DNA of 64,000 nt from Actinomadura xylanilytica. GTDB taxonomy: Bacteria > Actinomycetota > Actinomycetes > Streptosporangiales > Streptosporangiaceae. The notes below the pieces were generated by a model. It had not been told where the DNA came from, did not search any database, and saw only the letters and a list, made by a program, of their open reading frames with translations. Shown in pieces: positions 7,148-15,315 of this stretch (positions within the stretch are counted from its first letter, which is position 1; every line of letters starts with the position of its first letter). The position numbers and the translations under genes were made by a program. Where the stretch lies: assembly GCF_030283145.1 (NCBI RefSeq), contig NZ_JASNWE010000004.1, forward strand, positions 558,001 to 622,000, given 5' to 3'.

Positions 7148-8737
7148 TCAGCCCGCCGCCGGGGCGAGCGGGGTGTCGCCGCGGATCAGGTCGGCGGCGC
7201 GTTCGGCGATGGCGATCGTCGGCGCGTTGGTGTTGCCGCGCGGGACGGCCGGCATGACCGAGGCGTCCACCACGCGGAGCCCCTCGACGCCGCGCACCCG
7301 CAGCTCGGGGTCGCAGACGGCGGTGTCGGCGCCGCCCATCGCGCAGGTGCTGGTCGGGTGGAACAGCGTCGCGCACTCCCGCCGGACGAACTCGATCACC
7401 GCCGCGTCGCTCTCGACCTGCTCGCCGGGCGCCCACTCGCCGCCGACGAGCCGGGCCAGCGGACCGGTGGCGGCGATCTCGCGGGCCTGCCGCACCCCGG
7501 CGACCAGGATGTCCAGATCGGCCTTGTCGGCGAGGTAGGCGGGATCGATCAGGGGCTTGGCGTAAGGGCTGGCGGAGCGGAGCGTGAGCGTCCCGCGGCT
7601 GGCGACCGCGACCGCGGTGACCATGACCGACAGCAGCCGCTGCGTCGGATCGACCAGGCCCTGGTCGATGAACGGCGAGGGCAGCACGTGGTACTGGAGG
7701 TCGGGGGCGGGCAGCCCGTCGACCGTCCGGGTGAAGCCGCCCGCCTCGGCCACGTTGGACGCGTACGGGCCCCGTCCGAGCGTCTGGTAGAGGGCGAACG
7801 CGCGGGCGGTGGCCAGTTCCCACAGCCCCTTGGTCCGGGGCGTGGCGAACATGACGTTGACGAACGGATGGTCCTGGAGGCCCTCCCCCACGGGGGCGTC
7901 CGCGACGACGTCGATGCCGTGCCCGCGCAGGTGCGCGGCGGGGCCAACACCCGACAGCATGAGCAGCTGCGGGCTGTTGATCGAGCCGCCCGACAGCAGC
8001 ACCTCGGCGCCCGCGCGGGCCTCGGCCGTCTCGCCGCGCGCCTCGTAGCGGACGCCGACGGCCCGTCCGTCCTCGATCAGCACCCGGGTCGCGAGGGCGT
8101 CGGTGACCACGGTGAGGTTCGGCCGGTCCAGGGCCGGGCGCAGGTAGCCCGACGCCGTCGACCAGCGCTTCCCGCGCTTGTGCGTGACCTGGTAGAAGCC
8201 GACGCCGTCCTGCTCGCCCTCGTTGAAGTCGCCGTTGGCGGCCAGGCCGTAGGCCTTGGCCGACCCGACCCAGGCCCGGGTGAGCGGGTGCTTGTACCGC
8301 AGGTCCTCCACCCGCAGCGGGCCCCCGGCGCCGTGGGCCGCGGACTCGCCGCGCTGCTGGTCCTCGGCGCGCCGGAAGTAGGGCAGCAGGTCGGCGTACC
8401 CCCAGCCCGCGCAGCCGTGCACGTCCCGCCAGGTGTCGTAGTCGTACCGGTGCCCGCGGATGTAGATCATCGCGTTGGTGGACGAGCTGCCGCCGAGGGT
8501 CCGGCCGCGCGGCCAGTAGACGCTGCGGCCCGCGGCGTTCTCCTGCGGCGTGGTCGAGTAGTCCCAGTCGTACGGGCCCTTGATCAGCGAGGCGGCCGCG
8601 GCCGGGATGTGAATCTCCGGGGCGTCGTCCGGCGGGCCCGCCTCCAGGAGCAGGACGCTGGTGCCGGGGTCCTCGGTGAGCCGGGCCGCGAGCACGCAGC
8701 CCGCACTGCCGGCACCCACGATGATGTAGTCGTACAA
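7148..8737 (-). CDS. GMC family FAD-dependent oxidoreductase (choline dehydrogenase-like)
   Basis: A 529-residue flavoprotein of the glucose-methanol-choline family, which oxidises a primary or secondary alcohol. The FAD-binding GAGSAG is at residues 8-13. The signatures GGSSSTNAMIYIRGH and SGGSINSPQLLMLSGVGP are present, and the C-terminal active-site region contains FHPTSTCAMG and PRGNTNAPT. The start is a TTG at 8737, supported by GGAGG 6 bases upstream and by the beta-strand that begins immediately. There is no signal peptide. Choline dehydrogenase or an alkyl-alcohol dehydrogenase are the nearest types; the substrate is not settled. The gene is alone on its strand, divergent from the PduO-type gene. 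Confidence 0.92.
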   Translation of the reverse strand: MYDYIIVGAGSAGCVLAARLTEDPGTSVLLLEAGPPDDAPEIHIPAAAASLIKGPYDWDYSTTPQENAAGRSVYWPRGRTLGGSSSTNAMIYIRGHRYDYDTWRDVHGCAGWGYADLLPYFRRAEDQQRGESAAHGAGGPLRVEDLRYKHPLTRAWVGSAKAYGLAANGDFNEGEQDGVGFYQVTHKRGKRWSTASGYLRPALDRPNLTVVTDALATRVLIEDGRAVGVRYEARGETAEARAGAEVLLSGGSINSPQLLMLSGVGPAAHLRGHGIDVVADAPVGEGLQDHPFVNVMFATPRTKGLWELATARAFALYQTLGRGPYASNVAEAGGFTRTVDGLPAPDLQYHVLPSPFIDQGLVDPTQRLLSVMVTAVAVASRGTLTLRSASPYAKPLIDPAYLADKADLDILVAGVRQAREIAATGPLARLVGGEWAPGEQVESDAAVIEFVRRECATLFHPTSTCAMGGADTAVCDPELRVRGVEGLRVVDASVMPAVPRGNTNAPTIAIAERAADLIRGDTPLAPAAG

Positions 8738-8881
8738 GGCAGCCTCCGGGGTTCAGCGCCGCAAACCAGACGAGCTAGGCGAAACACTACCGAACCGAAT
8801 TCCAACCCCGTCGGCCCTCGGTCGGTCCCTCCCCCCGCCGCGGCCTCGGACGACGCCCGCCGGGCGGTTAGGGTGACGGGC

Positions 8882-9475
8882 ATGGCGAAGAACAGGGAGA
8901 CCCCGGTCGTACTGTCCCGGATCTATACCCGCACCGGCGACGATGGCACCACGGCGCTCGGCGACGCGTCCCGGACCAGCAAGACCGACCCCCGGCTGGC
9001 CGCGTACGCCGACGTCGAGGAGGCCAACGCCGCCATCGGCACCGCGATCGCCTTCGGGTCCCTGCCCGAGCCGCTCGTCCGGCTCCTGACCCGCGTGCAG
9101 AACGAGATGTTCGACGTCGGCGCCGACCTGTGCGCCCCGGTGGTGCCCGACCCCGAGTACCCGCCGCTGCGGGTCGACCCGGCCTACATCGACCGTCTGG
9201 AGGCCGAGTGCGACGAGCACAACGCCGACCTGGGGAAGCTGCGCAGCTTCATCCTGCCCGGCGGCTCGCCCGGCGCGGCGCTCCTGCACGTCGCCCGCAC
9301 GGTGACCCGCCGCGCCGAGCGGTCCGCCTGGGCCGCGATCGAGGCCCACGGCGACGCGGTCAACGCGCTCACCGCCCGCTACCTCAACCGGCTGTCCGAC
9401 CTGATGTTCATCCTCTGCCGGGTCGCCAACGCCGAGCACGGCGACACCCTCTGGAAGCCCGGCGGCGAGCGCTGA
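8882..9475 (+). CDS. Cob(I)alamin adenosyltransferase, PduO type
   Basis: A 197-residue ATP:corrinoid adenosyltransferase that converts cob(I)alamin to adenosylcobalamin. The N-terminal signature RIYTRTGDDGTTALGD is at about residues 12-27, and the helical-bundle motifs VEEANAAIG and RRAERSAW are present. Length is normal. The start is ATG 8882. In many actinobacteria this gene lies near the end of the atp operon beside a DUF2550 gene. Here about 3.9 kb holding DUF4097 and M28 genes separates them. Confidence 0.95.
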   Translation: MAKNRETPVVLSRIYTRTGDDGTTALGDASRTSKTDPRLAAYADVEEANAAIGTAIAFGSLPEPLVRLLTRVQNEMFDVGADLCAPVVPDPEYPPLRVDPAYIDRLEAECDEHNADLGKLRSFILPGGSPGAALLHVARTVTRRAERSAWAAIEAHGDAVNALTARYLNRLSDLMFILCRVANAEHGDTLWKPGGER

Positions 9476-9512
9476 ACGCGCCCTGACGGGACCCCGACGG
9501 GCGCCGCGCGGC

Positions 9513-9540
9513 ACGGGGGTGGGGCTATCCCCACCCCCGT
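9513..9540. promoter_or_regulatory. Operator-like palindrome upstream of the DUF4097 genes (site A)
   Basis: A perfect 12-bp stem (ACGGGGGTGGGG paired with CCCCACCCCCGT) around CTAT. Its core GGTGGGGCTATCCCCACC (9518-9535) matches 17 of 18 bases of site B at 33,166-33,183, upstream of the two-component system. A CAGGCT -10-like motif follows 47 bp downstream at 9583, compared with 45 bp at site B. It could also end the PduO transcript, whose stop is 37 bp upstream, but the conserved loop and spacing argue for a protein-binding site. Confidence 0.6.
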
Positions 9541-9629
9541 TGCACGGGGCCGCCTCCTGGCGCCCGCCCCGCCGCCACGGCCAGGCTGGGTTGCCTACGG
9601 GGATGCCGGCCGAGGGCGGGAGAGACGAC

Positions 9630-10580
9630 GTGCGGAAGCTGAAGGGGACGGCTGTCCCGGCCGGGGCGGTGGCCGTCTCGGCGGTGGCCGCCGCGGCGCT
9701 GCTGGCCGGGTGCGGGCTGAACGTCGGAACGCGCCATGAGGACCGGTCCTACAACGCGCCCGCGGGCATCACCGCCCTCAAGGTCGGCTCCGGCACCGGA
9801 CGGATCGAGATCGTGGCCTCCGACTCCCCCGCCATCAAGGTCCGCGAACGGCTGAGCTGGTCCAACGACGGCAACAAGCCCGTCCCGCAGCACGTCACCC
9901 GGGGCGACGCCCTGTCCCTGTCGGCCACGTGCGCCCGCACGGTGCTCGGCGACGCCCGCTGCGGGATCTCCTACCGCGTCCAGGTGCCGCGCGCCACGTC
10001 CGTCCAGGTCGAGGGCCATGACGGCCCGGTCTCGGTCGCCGGGCTCACCGGCACCGTGCGGATCTCCACCGACGACGGGCCGATCACCGCCGGCGACCTG
10101 CGCACCACGTCCCTGATCGCCAGCTCGGGCGATGGCGCGATCGAGATCAGCGGCCGGGCCGGCACCGCCGACGTGCGCACCGACGCCGGCCCGATCACCG
10201 CGACCGGCCTGACCGCCGACCGGCTCACCGCCCGGACGGGCGACGGGGCGATCCGGCTCACGGGCCGCGCGACCACCGCCGACCTGCACACCGACACCGG
10301 GCCGATCACCGCGAGCGGCCTCACCGCCGACCGGCTCACCGCCCGGACGGGCGACGGGGCCGTCCGGCTCGGCCTGGCCTCGGCACCGGGCACGGTCGAC
10401 GTCAAGACCGACATCGGCAGGGTGCGGCTGTTCCTGCCCGGCGGGCAGGGCTACCTGATCGATCTGACCAGCGACACCGGGGCCAAGCGCGTCGACCCCG
10501 CCGTGCACCAGGACTCGCGGTCCCCGCGGCACGTCACGGTCACCACCGGCGACGGGGCGATCACCGTCTCCCCCGCGTAG
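9630..10580 (+). CDS. DUF4097 family lipoprotein with internal duplication
   Basis: A predicted surface lipoprotein of 316 residues. A signal peptide ends in the lipobox LLAGC at about residues 26-30, so the mature protein should be lipid-anchored outside the membrane. The body is the repetitive beta-strand pattern of DUF4097, a putative adhesin or envelope-stress domain, with recurring GDGAI and GPITA turns. A 111-bp unit is duplicated in tandem at 10,167-10,277 and 10,278-10,388. I chose GTG 9630, with GGGAGA just upstream and a basic RKLK start; an in-frame ATG at 9603 is less likely. A second DUF4097 gene follows 32 bp downstream. The upstream palindrome suggests control by the two-component system at 31-33 kb. 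Confidence 0.85.
   Translation: MRKLKGTAVPAGAVAVSAVAAAALLAGCGLNVGTRHEDRSYNAPAGITALKVGSGTGRIEIVASDSPAIKVRERLSWSNDGNKPVPQHVTRGDALSLSATCARTVLGDARCGISYRVQVPRATSVQVEGHDGPVSVAGLTGTVRISTDDGPITAGDLRTTSLIASSGDGAIEISGRAGTADVRTDAGPITATGLTADRLTARTGDGAIRLTGRATTADLHTDTGPITASGLTADRLTARTGDGAVRLGLASAPGTVDVKTDIGRVRLFLPGGQGYLIDLTSDTGAKRVDPAVHQDSRSPRHVTVTTGDGAITVSPA
10167..10388 (+). repeat. 111-bp in-frame tandem duplication inside the DUF4097 gene
   Basis: Two copies of a 37-codon unit (10,167-10,277 and 10,278-10,388) share long runs of identical DNA; about 40 bases around 10,215-10,255 recur exactly at 10,326-10,366. Synonymous positions are also identical, which indicates recent duplication or gene conversion rather than only protein-level constraint. 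Confidence 0.8.
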
Positions 10581-10612
10581 CCGACCCCCTCACCAACCAC
10601 ACGGAGCAGAGC

Positions 10613-11329
10613 ATGAAGAGGCTGGCAGGGACGATCGCGCTGACGATCGGGGCGGCGGTCGCGCTGAGCGGCTGCGAGCTGGGGTTCGGCGGCAGCACCC
10701 GCGACGTGGACCACTCCTACCAGGTCACCGGCCAGGTCAACCGGGTGAAGGTGGCCAGCCGCGGCGGTGACGTGGAGATCGTGGGCGCCGACGTCACGGC
10801 GGTCGAGGTGCGCGAACGGCTCAACTACAGCACGCACCGCCGCCCCGCCACCACGCACGCGCTGGCCCGCGGCGAACTGTCCCTCGGCTACACCTGCCCC
10901 GAGGCGCACGGCATCGGCACCAGCAACTGCAACGTGGGCTACCTGGTGCGGGTCCCGCGCGCCACCGCGGTCGAGCTGCGCGTCCACGCCGGCGACATCC
11001 GGCTCAAGGACCTGCGCTCATCGGTGAGCGCGCTGGCCGACCTCGGCGACGTGACCGGCACCGGCCTGCGCGGCACGCCGGACGGCTCGGTGTCGGCCAC
11101 CGCCGACGCGGGCGACGTCCGGCTGACCTTCGCCTCCCCGCCCGGCTCGATCGTGACGCGCGCCGACAGCGGCGCCACCGAGATCAAAGTCCCGCGCGCC
11201 GGCCGCTACGCGGTCGACGCGAAGAGCACCTACGGGCACCGGACGGTCGGGACGTCCGGCGACCCCACCGCCAAGATCACGATCAATGCCCGGTCCGACA
11301 GCGGCGACATCAGCGTCGTCCCCTACTGA
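10613..11329 (+). CDS. DUF4097 family lipoprotein (second copy)
   Basis: A 238-residue relative of the preceding protein. It has a short basic N terminus and a lipobox ALSGC at about residues 17-21, so it should be an extracytoplasmic lipoprotein. It then carries the same core pattern (VEVRERLNYS, RVPRATAVELRVHAGDI, DSGDISVV). It lacks the long duplicated segment. GGAGC lies upstream of ATG 10,613. It starts 32 bp after its neighbour and very likely shares its transcript. It converges on the M28 peptidase gene with only 8 bp between the stops. The function of DUF4097 proteins in actinobacteria is unproven; links with envelope stress come from LiaG-like proteins of Firmicutes. Confidence 0.85.
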   Translation: MKRLAGTIALTIGAAVALSGCELGFGGSTRDVDHSYQVTGQVNRVKVASRGGDVEIVGADVTAVEVRERLNYSTHRRPATTHALARGELSLGYTCPEAHGIGTSNCNVGYLVRVPRATAVELRVHAGDIRLKDLRSSVSALADLGDVTGTGLRGTPDGSVSATADAGDVRLTFASPPGSIVTRADSGATEIKVPRAGRYAVDAKSTYGHRTVGTSGDPTAKITINARSDSGDISVVPY

Positions 11330-11337
11330 CCGGCCGG

Positions 11338-12882
11338 CTACCGGACGAGCAGGCCGCCGCGCCACTCGGCCCCCGCACCCGCCCCCGCACCGGCGCGGAC
11401 CCCCGCGCGCCGCGCCGCCTCGTTCGCCCCCGCGCCGTTCACCACCAGCGTGCTCCCGGCGAGCCGCTGGACGGCGTGCGCGACACCGTCGGCACCGGTG
11501 TCCAGCAGCCTGAAGTCGACGTTCTTCAAGGTGTCGCACCTGCTGTGGTAGCAGGGGTCGAACGCCTTGCCCGCGGTGCCGCCGAACCGCTTGGCCAGCG
11601 CGGCGGTCTTGATCCCGTCGGCACCGGTGTCCATCCCGCCGGCCGGGATCCCGTGCTCGATGAACGGCCCGTAGTCGGAGCGGCCGTTGAACTCGCTGTC
11701 GACGGTCGGCAGCCCGCGCCGGGCGTAGTAGTCGCGGAAGATCTTCTCGATCGCCCCCGACCCGGGCGGCGGCGTGCTGCCGCCCTTGACCGAGTGGTCG
11801 CCGTCGTACACGCCGCGGACCCCGTTCACCGAGCCGAGCATGTCGAAGTTGAGGTTCAGCGCGATCCTGGCGCGGTCCGCCGCGCTCAGCGCCCCGACGT
11901 AGTGGGACGAGCCGCGCAGCCCCTCCTCCTCGGCGCCCCACCAGGCGAACCGCACCTTGTTGCGCAGGCCGGCCCGACCCAGCGCGGCGATCTTCCCCGC
12001 GACGGCGAGCAGGGCCGCCGCGCCGGTGCCGTTGTCGTTGATCCCCGGCCCCGCGGGCACGCTGTCCAGGTGCGCGCCGGCCAGCACCACGTTGTCGGCC
12101 CGCCCCGCCCCGGTCTCGGCGATCACGTTGGCCGTGCGCTTGCGGGACGTCCTGGTGTCGGTCCTGACCCGCAGCCGCAGGCCGCCGCGCCGCGCCGCCG
12201 CGACCAGCGCGAGTCCGAGCCTGTGCGTGGGCGCGACCGCGGGCAGCTCGAACGGGGTGTTCAGCGTGCCCGCCACCGGGCCCTTCTCGCCCGGCCTGTT
12301 GTAGATCACCACGGCCCGCGCGCCGGCCGCCTTCGCCCGGTCGGCCTTGGCCTCGAACGTGCAGGTGCCGCGCTGCATCAGCGCGACGGCGCCCTTGGGG
12401 AAGCGGGCGAAGTCGGACGCCTCGCAGCCGCTGGTGCCCGCACCGCGCGCCGGGACGTCCACCGCGACCGCGCGGGCGGTCACGTCGCCCGCGGCGGAGA
12501 ACGTCAGCGTGCTGAAGTCCTTGCTCGCCCGGTAGGCCCTCCGGCCGGGCGCCGTCCGCGCGAGGACGGGCTTGGACCGCTCCGTCCAGGCGTCGAACGC
12601 GAACCGCTGCACGCGCGGCGTGAACCCGGCGGCCTTGAGCCGCGCGACCACGTACTTCACCGTCACCGCGTCGCCCGGCTCCCCCGCGGCCCGGTCGCCG
12701 CCGTTGTAGCGGGCGATCTCCTCGAACGCGGCCAGGTGCGCGCGGATGTCCTTGAGCGTCACCAGCCGCGGCAGGTCGACCGGCGCCGGCCGGGACGGGC
12801 CGGGGACCGCGAACGCGGTCCCCGTGATCGGCCAGGCACTCACGGTGACGGCGGCGACGATGGCGAGGCTGCGCACATGCAC
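11338..12882 (-). CDS. Secreted M28 family aminopeptidase with PA domain
   Basis: A 514-residue zinc exopeptidase predicted to be secreted. A signal peptide covers about residues 1-25. A protease-associated insert at about 130-240 contains GAVALMQRGTCTFEAKADRA and the AVVIYN strand. The di-zinc catalytic domain follows. Probable ligands and catalytic residues are H271 (AGAHLDSV), D283 (INDNGTGAA), E318/E319 (WWGAEEEGLRG), D347 (NFDML) and H446 (CYHSRCDT). It resembles Streptomyces-type leucyl aminopeptidases with an extra PA domain. The C-terminal tail is low-complexity Ala/Gly. Its likely role is peptide scavenging outside the cell. Confidence 0.92.
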   Translation of the reverse strand: MHVRSLAIVAAVTVSAWPITGTAFAVPGPSRPAPVDLPRLVTLKDIRAHLAAFEEIARYNGGDRAAGEPGDAVTVKYVVARLKAAGFTPRVQRFAFDAWTERSKPVLARTAPGRRAYRASKDFSTLTFSAAGDVTARAVAVDVPARGAGTSGCEASDFARFPKGAVALMQRGTCTFEAKADRAKAAGARAVVIYNRPGEKGPVAGTLNTPFELPAVAPTHRLGLALVAAARRGGLRLRVRTDTRTSRKRTANVIAETGAGRADNVVLAGAHLDSVPAGPGINDNGTGAAALLAVAGKIAALGRAGLRNKVRFAWWGAEEEGLRGSSHYVGALSAADRARIALNLNFDMLGSVNGVRGVYDGDHSVKGGSTPPPGSGAIEKIFRDYYARRGLPTVDSEFNGRSDYGPFIEHGIPAGGMDTGADGIKTAALAKRFGGTAGKAFDPCYHSRCDTLKNVDFRLLDTGADGVAHAVQRLAGSTLVVNGAGANEAARRAGVRAGAGAGAGAEWRGGLLVR

Positions 12883-12897
12883 TCCAGGGAAGGGGCC

Positions 12898-13359
12898 CTA
12901 CTCCGGCTGATGCAGGTCTACCGGAAAACCGGGCGGCGCCGCCTCAAGCCACGCCAGGAACCCGGTGAGCGCGGACGCGCCCATCGCCAGCTCGACGGTG
13001 CGGTCGCCGTCGCGGACCTCGATGACGCCGACGCCGGGGAGCAGTCCTTCGGCCTCGTCCGGGCCGGGACGGCGGCGGTTGGACACGACGAGGCCCCGGC
13101 GGTGAATCACCTGCCGGGGCCTGCTGCGAAAACCGAACACGCGATGCCAGTGCAGCTCATCGCCTTTGTAGCGGCCGATGCCGAGGCGCCACGCCCCGGG
13201 AGAGCCGTTCCCGGCGATCAGGCGCAGGCTGCACTCCACCGTTCCGCCGCGCCGGACGAACAGCCAGCGGCGCGCGGACAGCAGCACGAAGACCAGCGCC
13301 ACCAGCAGGACGAGGGCGGCGAGCAGCGCGCCCGCGTCCACTGCCAGCTGACCGCCCAA
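12898..13359 (-). CDS. DUF2550 family membrane-anchored protein
   Basis: A small protein of about 150 residues with one N-terminal membrane helix (ALLAALVLLVALVFVLLSAR) followed by a basic cytoplasmic domain with the DUF2550 pattern (RRGGTVECSLRL, WRLGIGRYKGDELHWHRVF). DUF2550 genes commonly follow atpC in actinobacteria, as here: the gap to the atpC stop is 37 bp on the same strand, so it is probably the last gene of the atp transcript. I set the start at TTG 13,359, which has GGGGG just upstream; GTG 13,341 would remove six residues and is almost as likely. Function is unknown. Confidence 0.8.
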   Translation of the reverse strand: MGGQLAVDAGALLAALVLLVALVFVLLSARRWLFVRRGGTVECSLRLIAGNGSPGAWRLGIGRYKGDELHWHRVFGFRSRPRQVIHRRGLVVSNRRRPGPDEAEGLLPGVGVIEVRDGDRTVELAMGASALTGFLAWLEAAPPGFPVDLHQPE

Positions 13360-13396
13360 GTCCCCCGCCCGCCGTTCCGACTCCCGATCGCCGAGT

Positions 13397-13795
13397 CTAG
13401 GCGTCCACGCCCGCCGCGCGCAGCCGAGCGCGCGCACGCCGTTCCGCCGTCGCGATCTCCTCCGGGTTGTCGCCGCTCTCGGAGAGCGCGTCCTGGAGCC
13501 GCTGCCGGGCCTCGGACACGTCGATCTCGGTGCCCAGCTCGGCCTGCTCGGCCAGCACCGACACCTCGTCGGCCGCGATCGAGAAGAAGCCGCTGCCGAC
13601 CATGGCCGAGATCGCCTCGCCGCCGTCGGCCGGCTCGATCTTCACCACGCTGCCGTCGAGGAGGACGCCCAGCACCGGGGCGTGCCCCGGCAGGATGCCG
13701 AGCTGGCCCTCGATGGTCTGCGCGACCACCATCTTGGCCTCGCCGGACCAGATCTCGCGCTCCGGCGAGACCAGCCCGACCTTCAGGGTTGCCAC
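13397..13795 (-). CDS. atpC: ATP synthase F1 epsilon subunit
   Basis: The 132-residue epsilon subunit of the F1 central stalk, which couples rotation to the beta subunits and can inhibit ATP hydrolysis. The N-terminal beta-sandwich carries VGLVSPEREIWSGEA and GQLGILPGHAP. The C-terminal helical hairpin is short, as usual in actinobacteria. It is the last F1 gene of the operon, 87 bp after atpD, with DUF2550 behind it. Confidence 0.97.
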   Translation of the reverse strand: MATLKVGLVSPEREIWSGEAKMVVAQTIEGQLGILPGHAPVLGVLLDGSVVKIEPADGGEAISAMVGSGFFSIAADEVSVLAEQAELGTEIDVSEARQRLQDALSESGDNPEEIATAERRARARLRAAGVDA

Positions 13796-13882
13796 GTGTC
13801 TGTCCTCCGAATAGCAGAGCTGTCGCGGCGGGGCCGGGACCGGGACCGGTGAACGGGCCGGTCCCGGCCCCGCCGCGGCGGG

Positions 13883-15313
13883 CTACTTCTCCAGCTCCCT
13901 GGCCTTCTTCTCGACATCCTCGATGCCGCCGCACATGAAGAACGCCTGCTCGGGCAGGTGGTCGTACTTGCCCTGGGCGATGGCCTTGAACGAGGCGACC
14001 GTCTCGTCCTTGGGCACCGTGACACCGGGCTGGCCGGTGAACTGCTCGGCCACGTACATCGGGTGCGACAGGAAGCGCTCGATGCGCCGCGCCCGCTGGA
14101 CGGTGACCTTGTCCTCCTCCGACAGCTCGTCGATGCCGAGGATGGCGATGATGTCCTGGAGCTCCTTGTACTTCTGGAGGATCCGCACCACCTCCTGCGC
14201 GACGTCGTAGTGCTCGCGCCCGAGCACCTGCGGGTCCATGATCCGCGAGCTGGAGTCGAGCGGGTCCACCGCCGGGAAGATGCCCTTCGCCGAGATGTCC
14301 CGGGAGAGGTTGGTGGTCGCGTCGAGGTGCGCGAACACCGTGTGCGGCGCCGGGTCGGTGATGTCGTCCGCGGGCACGTAGATCGCCTGCATCGAGGTGA
14401 TCGAGTGGCCGCGGGTCGAGGTGATCCGCTCCTGGAGCACGCCCATCTCGTCGGCCAGGGTGGGCTGGTAGCCCACCGCGGACGGCATCCGGCCGAGCAG
14501 GGTGGAGACCTCCGAGCCGGCCTGGGTGAACCGGAAGATGTTGTCGATGAACAACATCACGTCCTGGCCCTGCTCGTCGCGGAAGTACTCCGCCATCGTC
14601 AGGCCCGACAGCGCGACCCGGAGCCGGGTGCCCGGGGGCTCGTCCATCTGGCCGAAGACCAGGGCGGTGTCCTTGAGGACGTCCGCCTCGTCCATCTCGA
14701 CCCACAGGTCGTTGCCCTCACGGGTGCGCTCGCCGACGCCGGCGAACACCGAGGTGCCGCCGAAGTTGCGCGCGACACGCCGGATCATCTCCTGGATGAG
14801 CACGGTCTTGCCCACGCCCGCGCCGCCGAACAGGCCGATCTTGCCGCCCTTGACGTACGGGCTGAGCAGGTCGATGACCTTGATGCCGGTCTCCAGCATC
14901 TCGGTGCGCGACTCGAGCTGGTCGAACGCCGGAGCGGTGCGGTGGATGCCCCAGCGCTCGGTGATCTTGAGCGAGGCCTCCGGCACGTCCAGTGGCTTCC
15001 CGAGGGCGTTCCACACGTGGCCCTTGGTGACGTCGCCGACGGGCACCGAGATCTGCTCGCCCGTGTCGACCACCGGAGCGCCGCGCACCATGCCGTCGGT
15101 CGGCTGCATGGAGATCGCCCGGACCATGTTGTCACCGAGGTCCTGCGCGACCTCGAGCGTGAGCTCCTTGGTCTCGCCGGCCAGTTCCACGTCCACGTGC
15201 AGGGCGTTGTAGATGCCCGGGATCGCGTCGGCGGGGAACTCCACGTCGACGACCGGGCCGATGACCCGGACGACCCGCCCGGTGGCGGTCGCCGTTTCTA
15301 CCTGAGCAGTCAT
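13883..15313 (-). CDS. atpD: ATP synthase F1 beta subunit
   Basis: The 476-residue catalytic subunit of F1. The Walker A loop GGAGVGKT is at residues 163-170, and the family GERTREGNDLW and LFIDNIFRFTQAGSEVS regions are present. ATG 15,313 is preferred over the in-frame GTG 15,319, because the GGGGAG site is correctly spaced only for the ATG. The start lies 2 bp after the atpG stop, so translation is probably coupled. Confidence 0.98.
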   Translation of the reverse strand: MTAQVETATATGRVVRVIGPVVDVEFPADAIPGIYNALHVDVELAGETKELTLEVAQDLGDNMVRAISMQPTDGMVRGAPVVDTGEQISVPVGDVTKGHVWNALGKPLDVPEASLKITERWGIHRTAPAFDQLESRTEMLETGIKVIDLLSPYVKGGKIGLFGGAGVGKTVLIQEMIRRVARNFGGTSVFAGVGERTREGNDLWVEMDEADVLKDTALVFGQMDEPPGTRLRVALSGLTMAEYFRDEQGQDVMLFIDNIFRFTQAGSEVSTLLGRMPSAVGYQPTLADEMGVLQERITSTRGHSITSMQAIYVPADDITDPAPHTVFAHLDATTNLSRDISAKGIFPAVDPLDSSSRIMDPQVLGREHYDVAQEVVRILQKYKELQDIIAILGIDELSEEDKVTVQRARRIERFLSHPMYVAEQFTGQPGVTVPKDETVASFKAIAQGKYDHLPEQAFFMCGGIEDVEKKARELEK

Positions 15314-15315
15314 TC

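Noticed and set aside
9513..9540. Cobalamin riboswitch near the PduO gene
   Set aside because: The only structure is a single palindrome downstream of the gene; no B12-box or multi-stem leader is present upstream.
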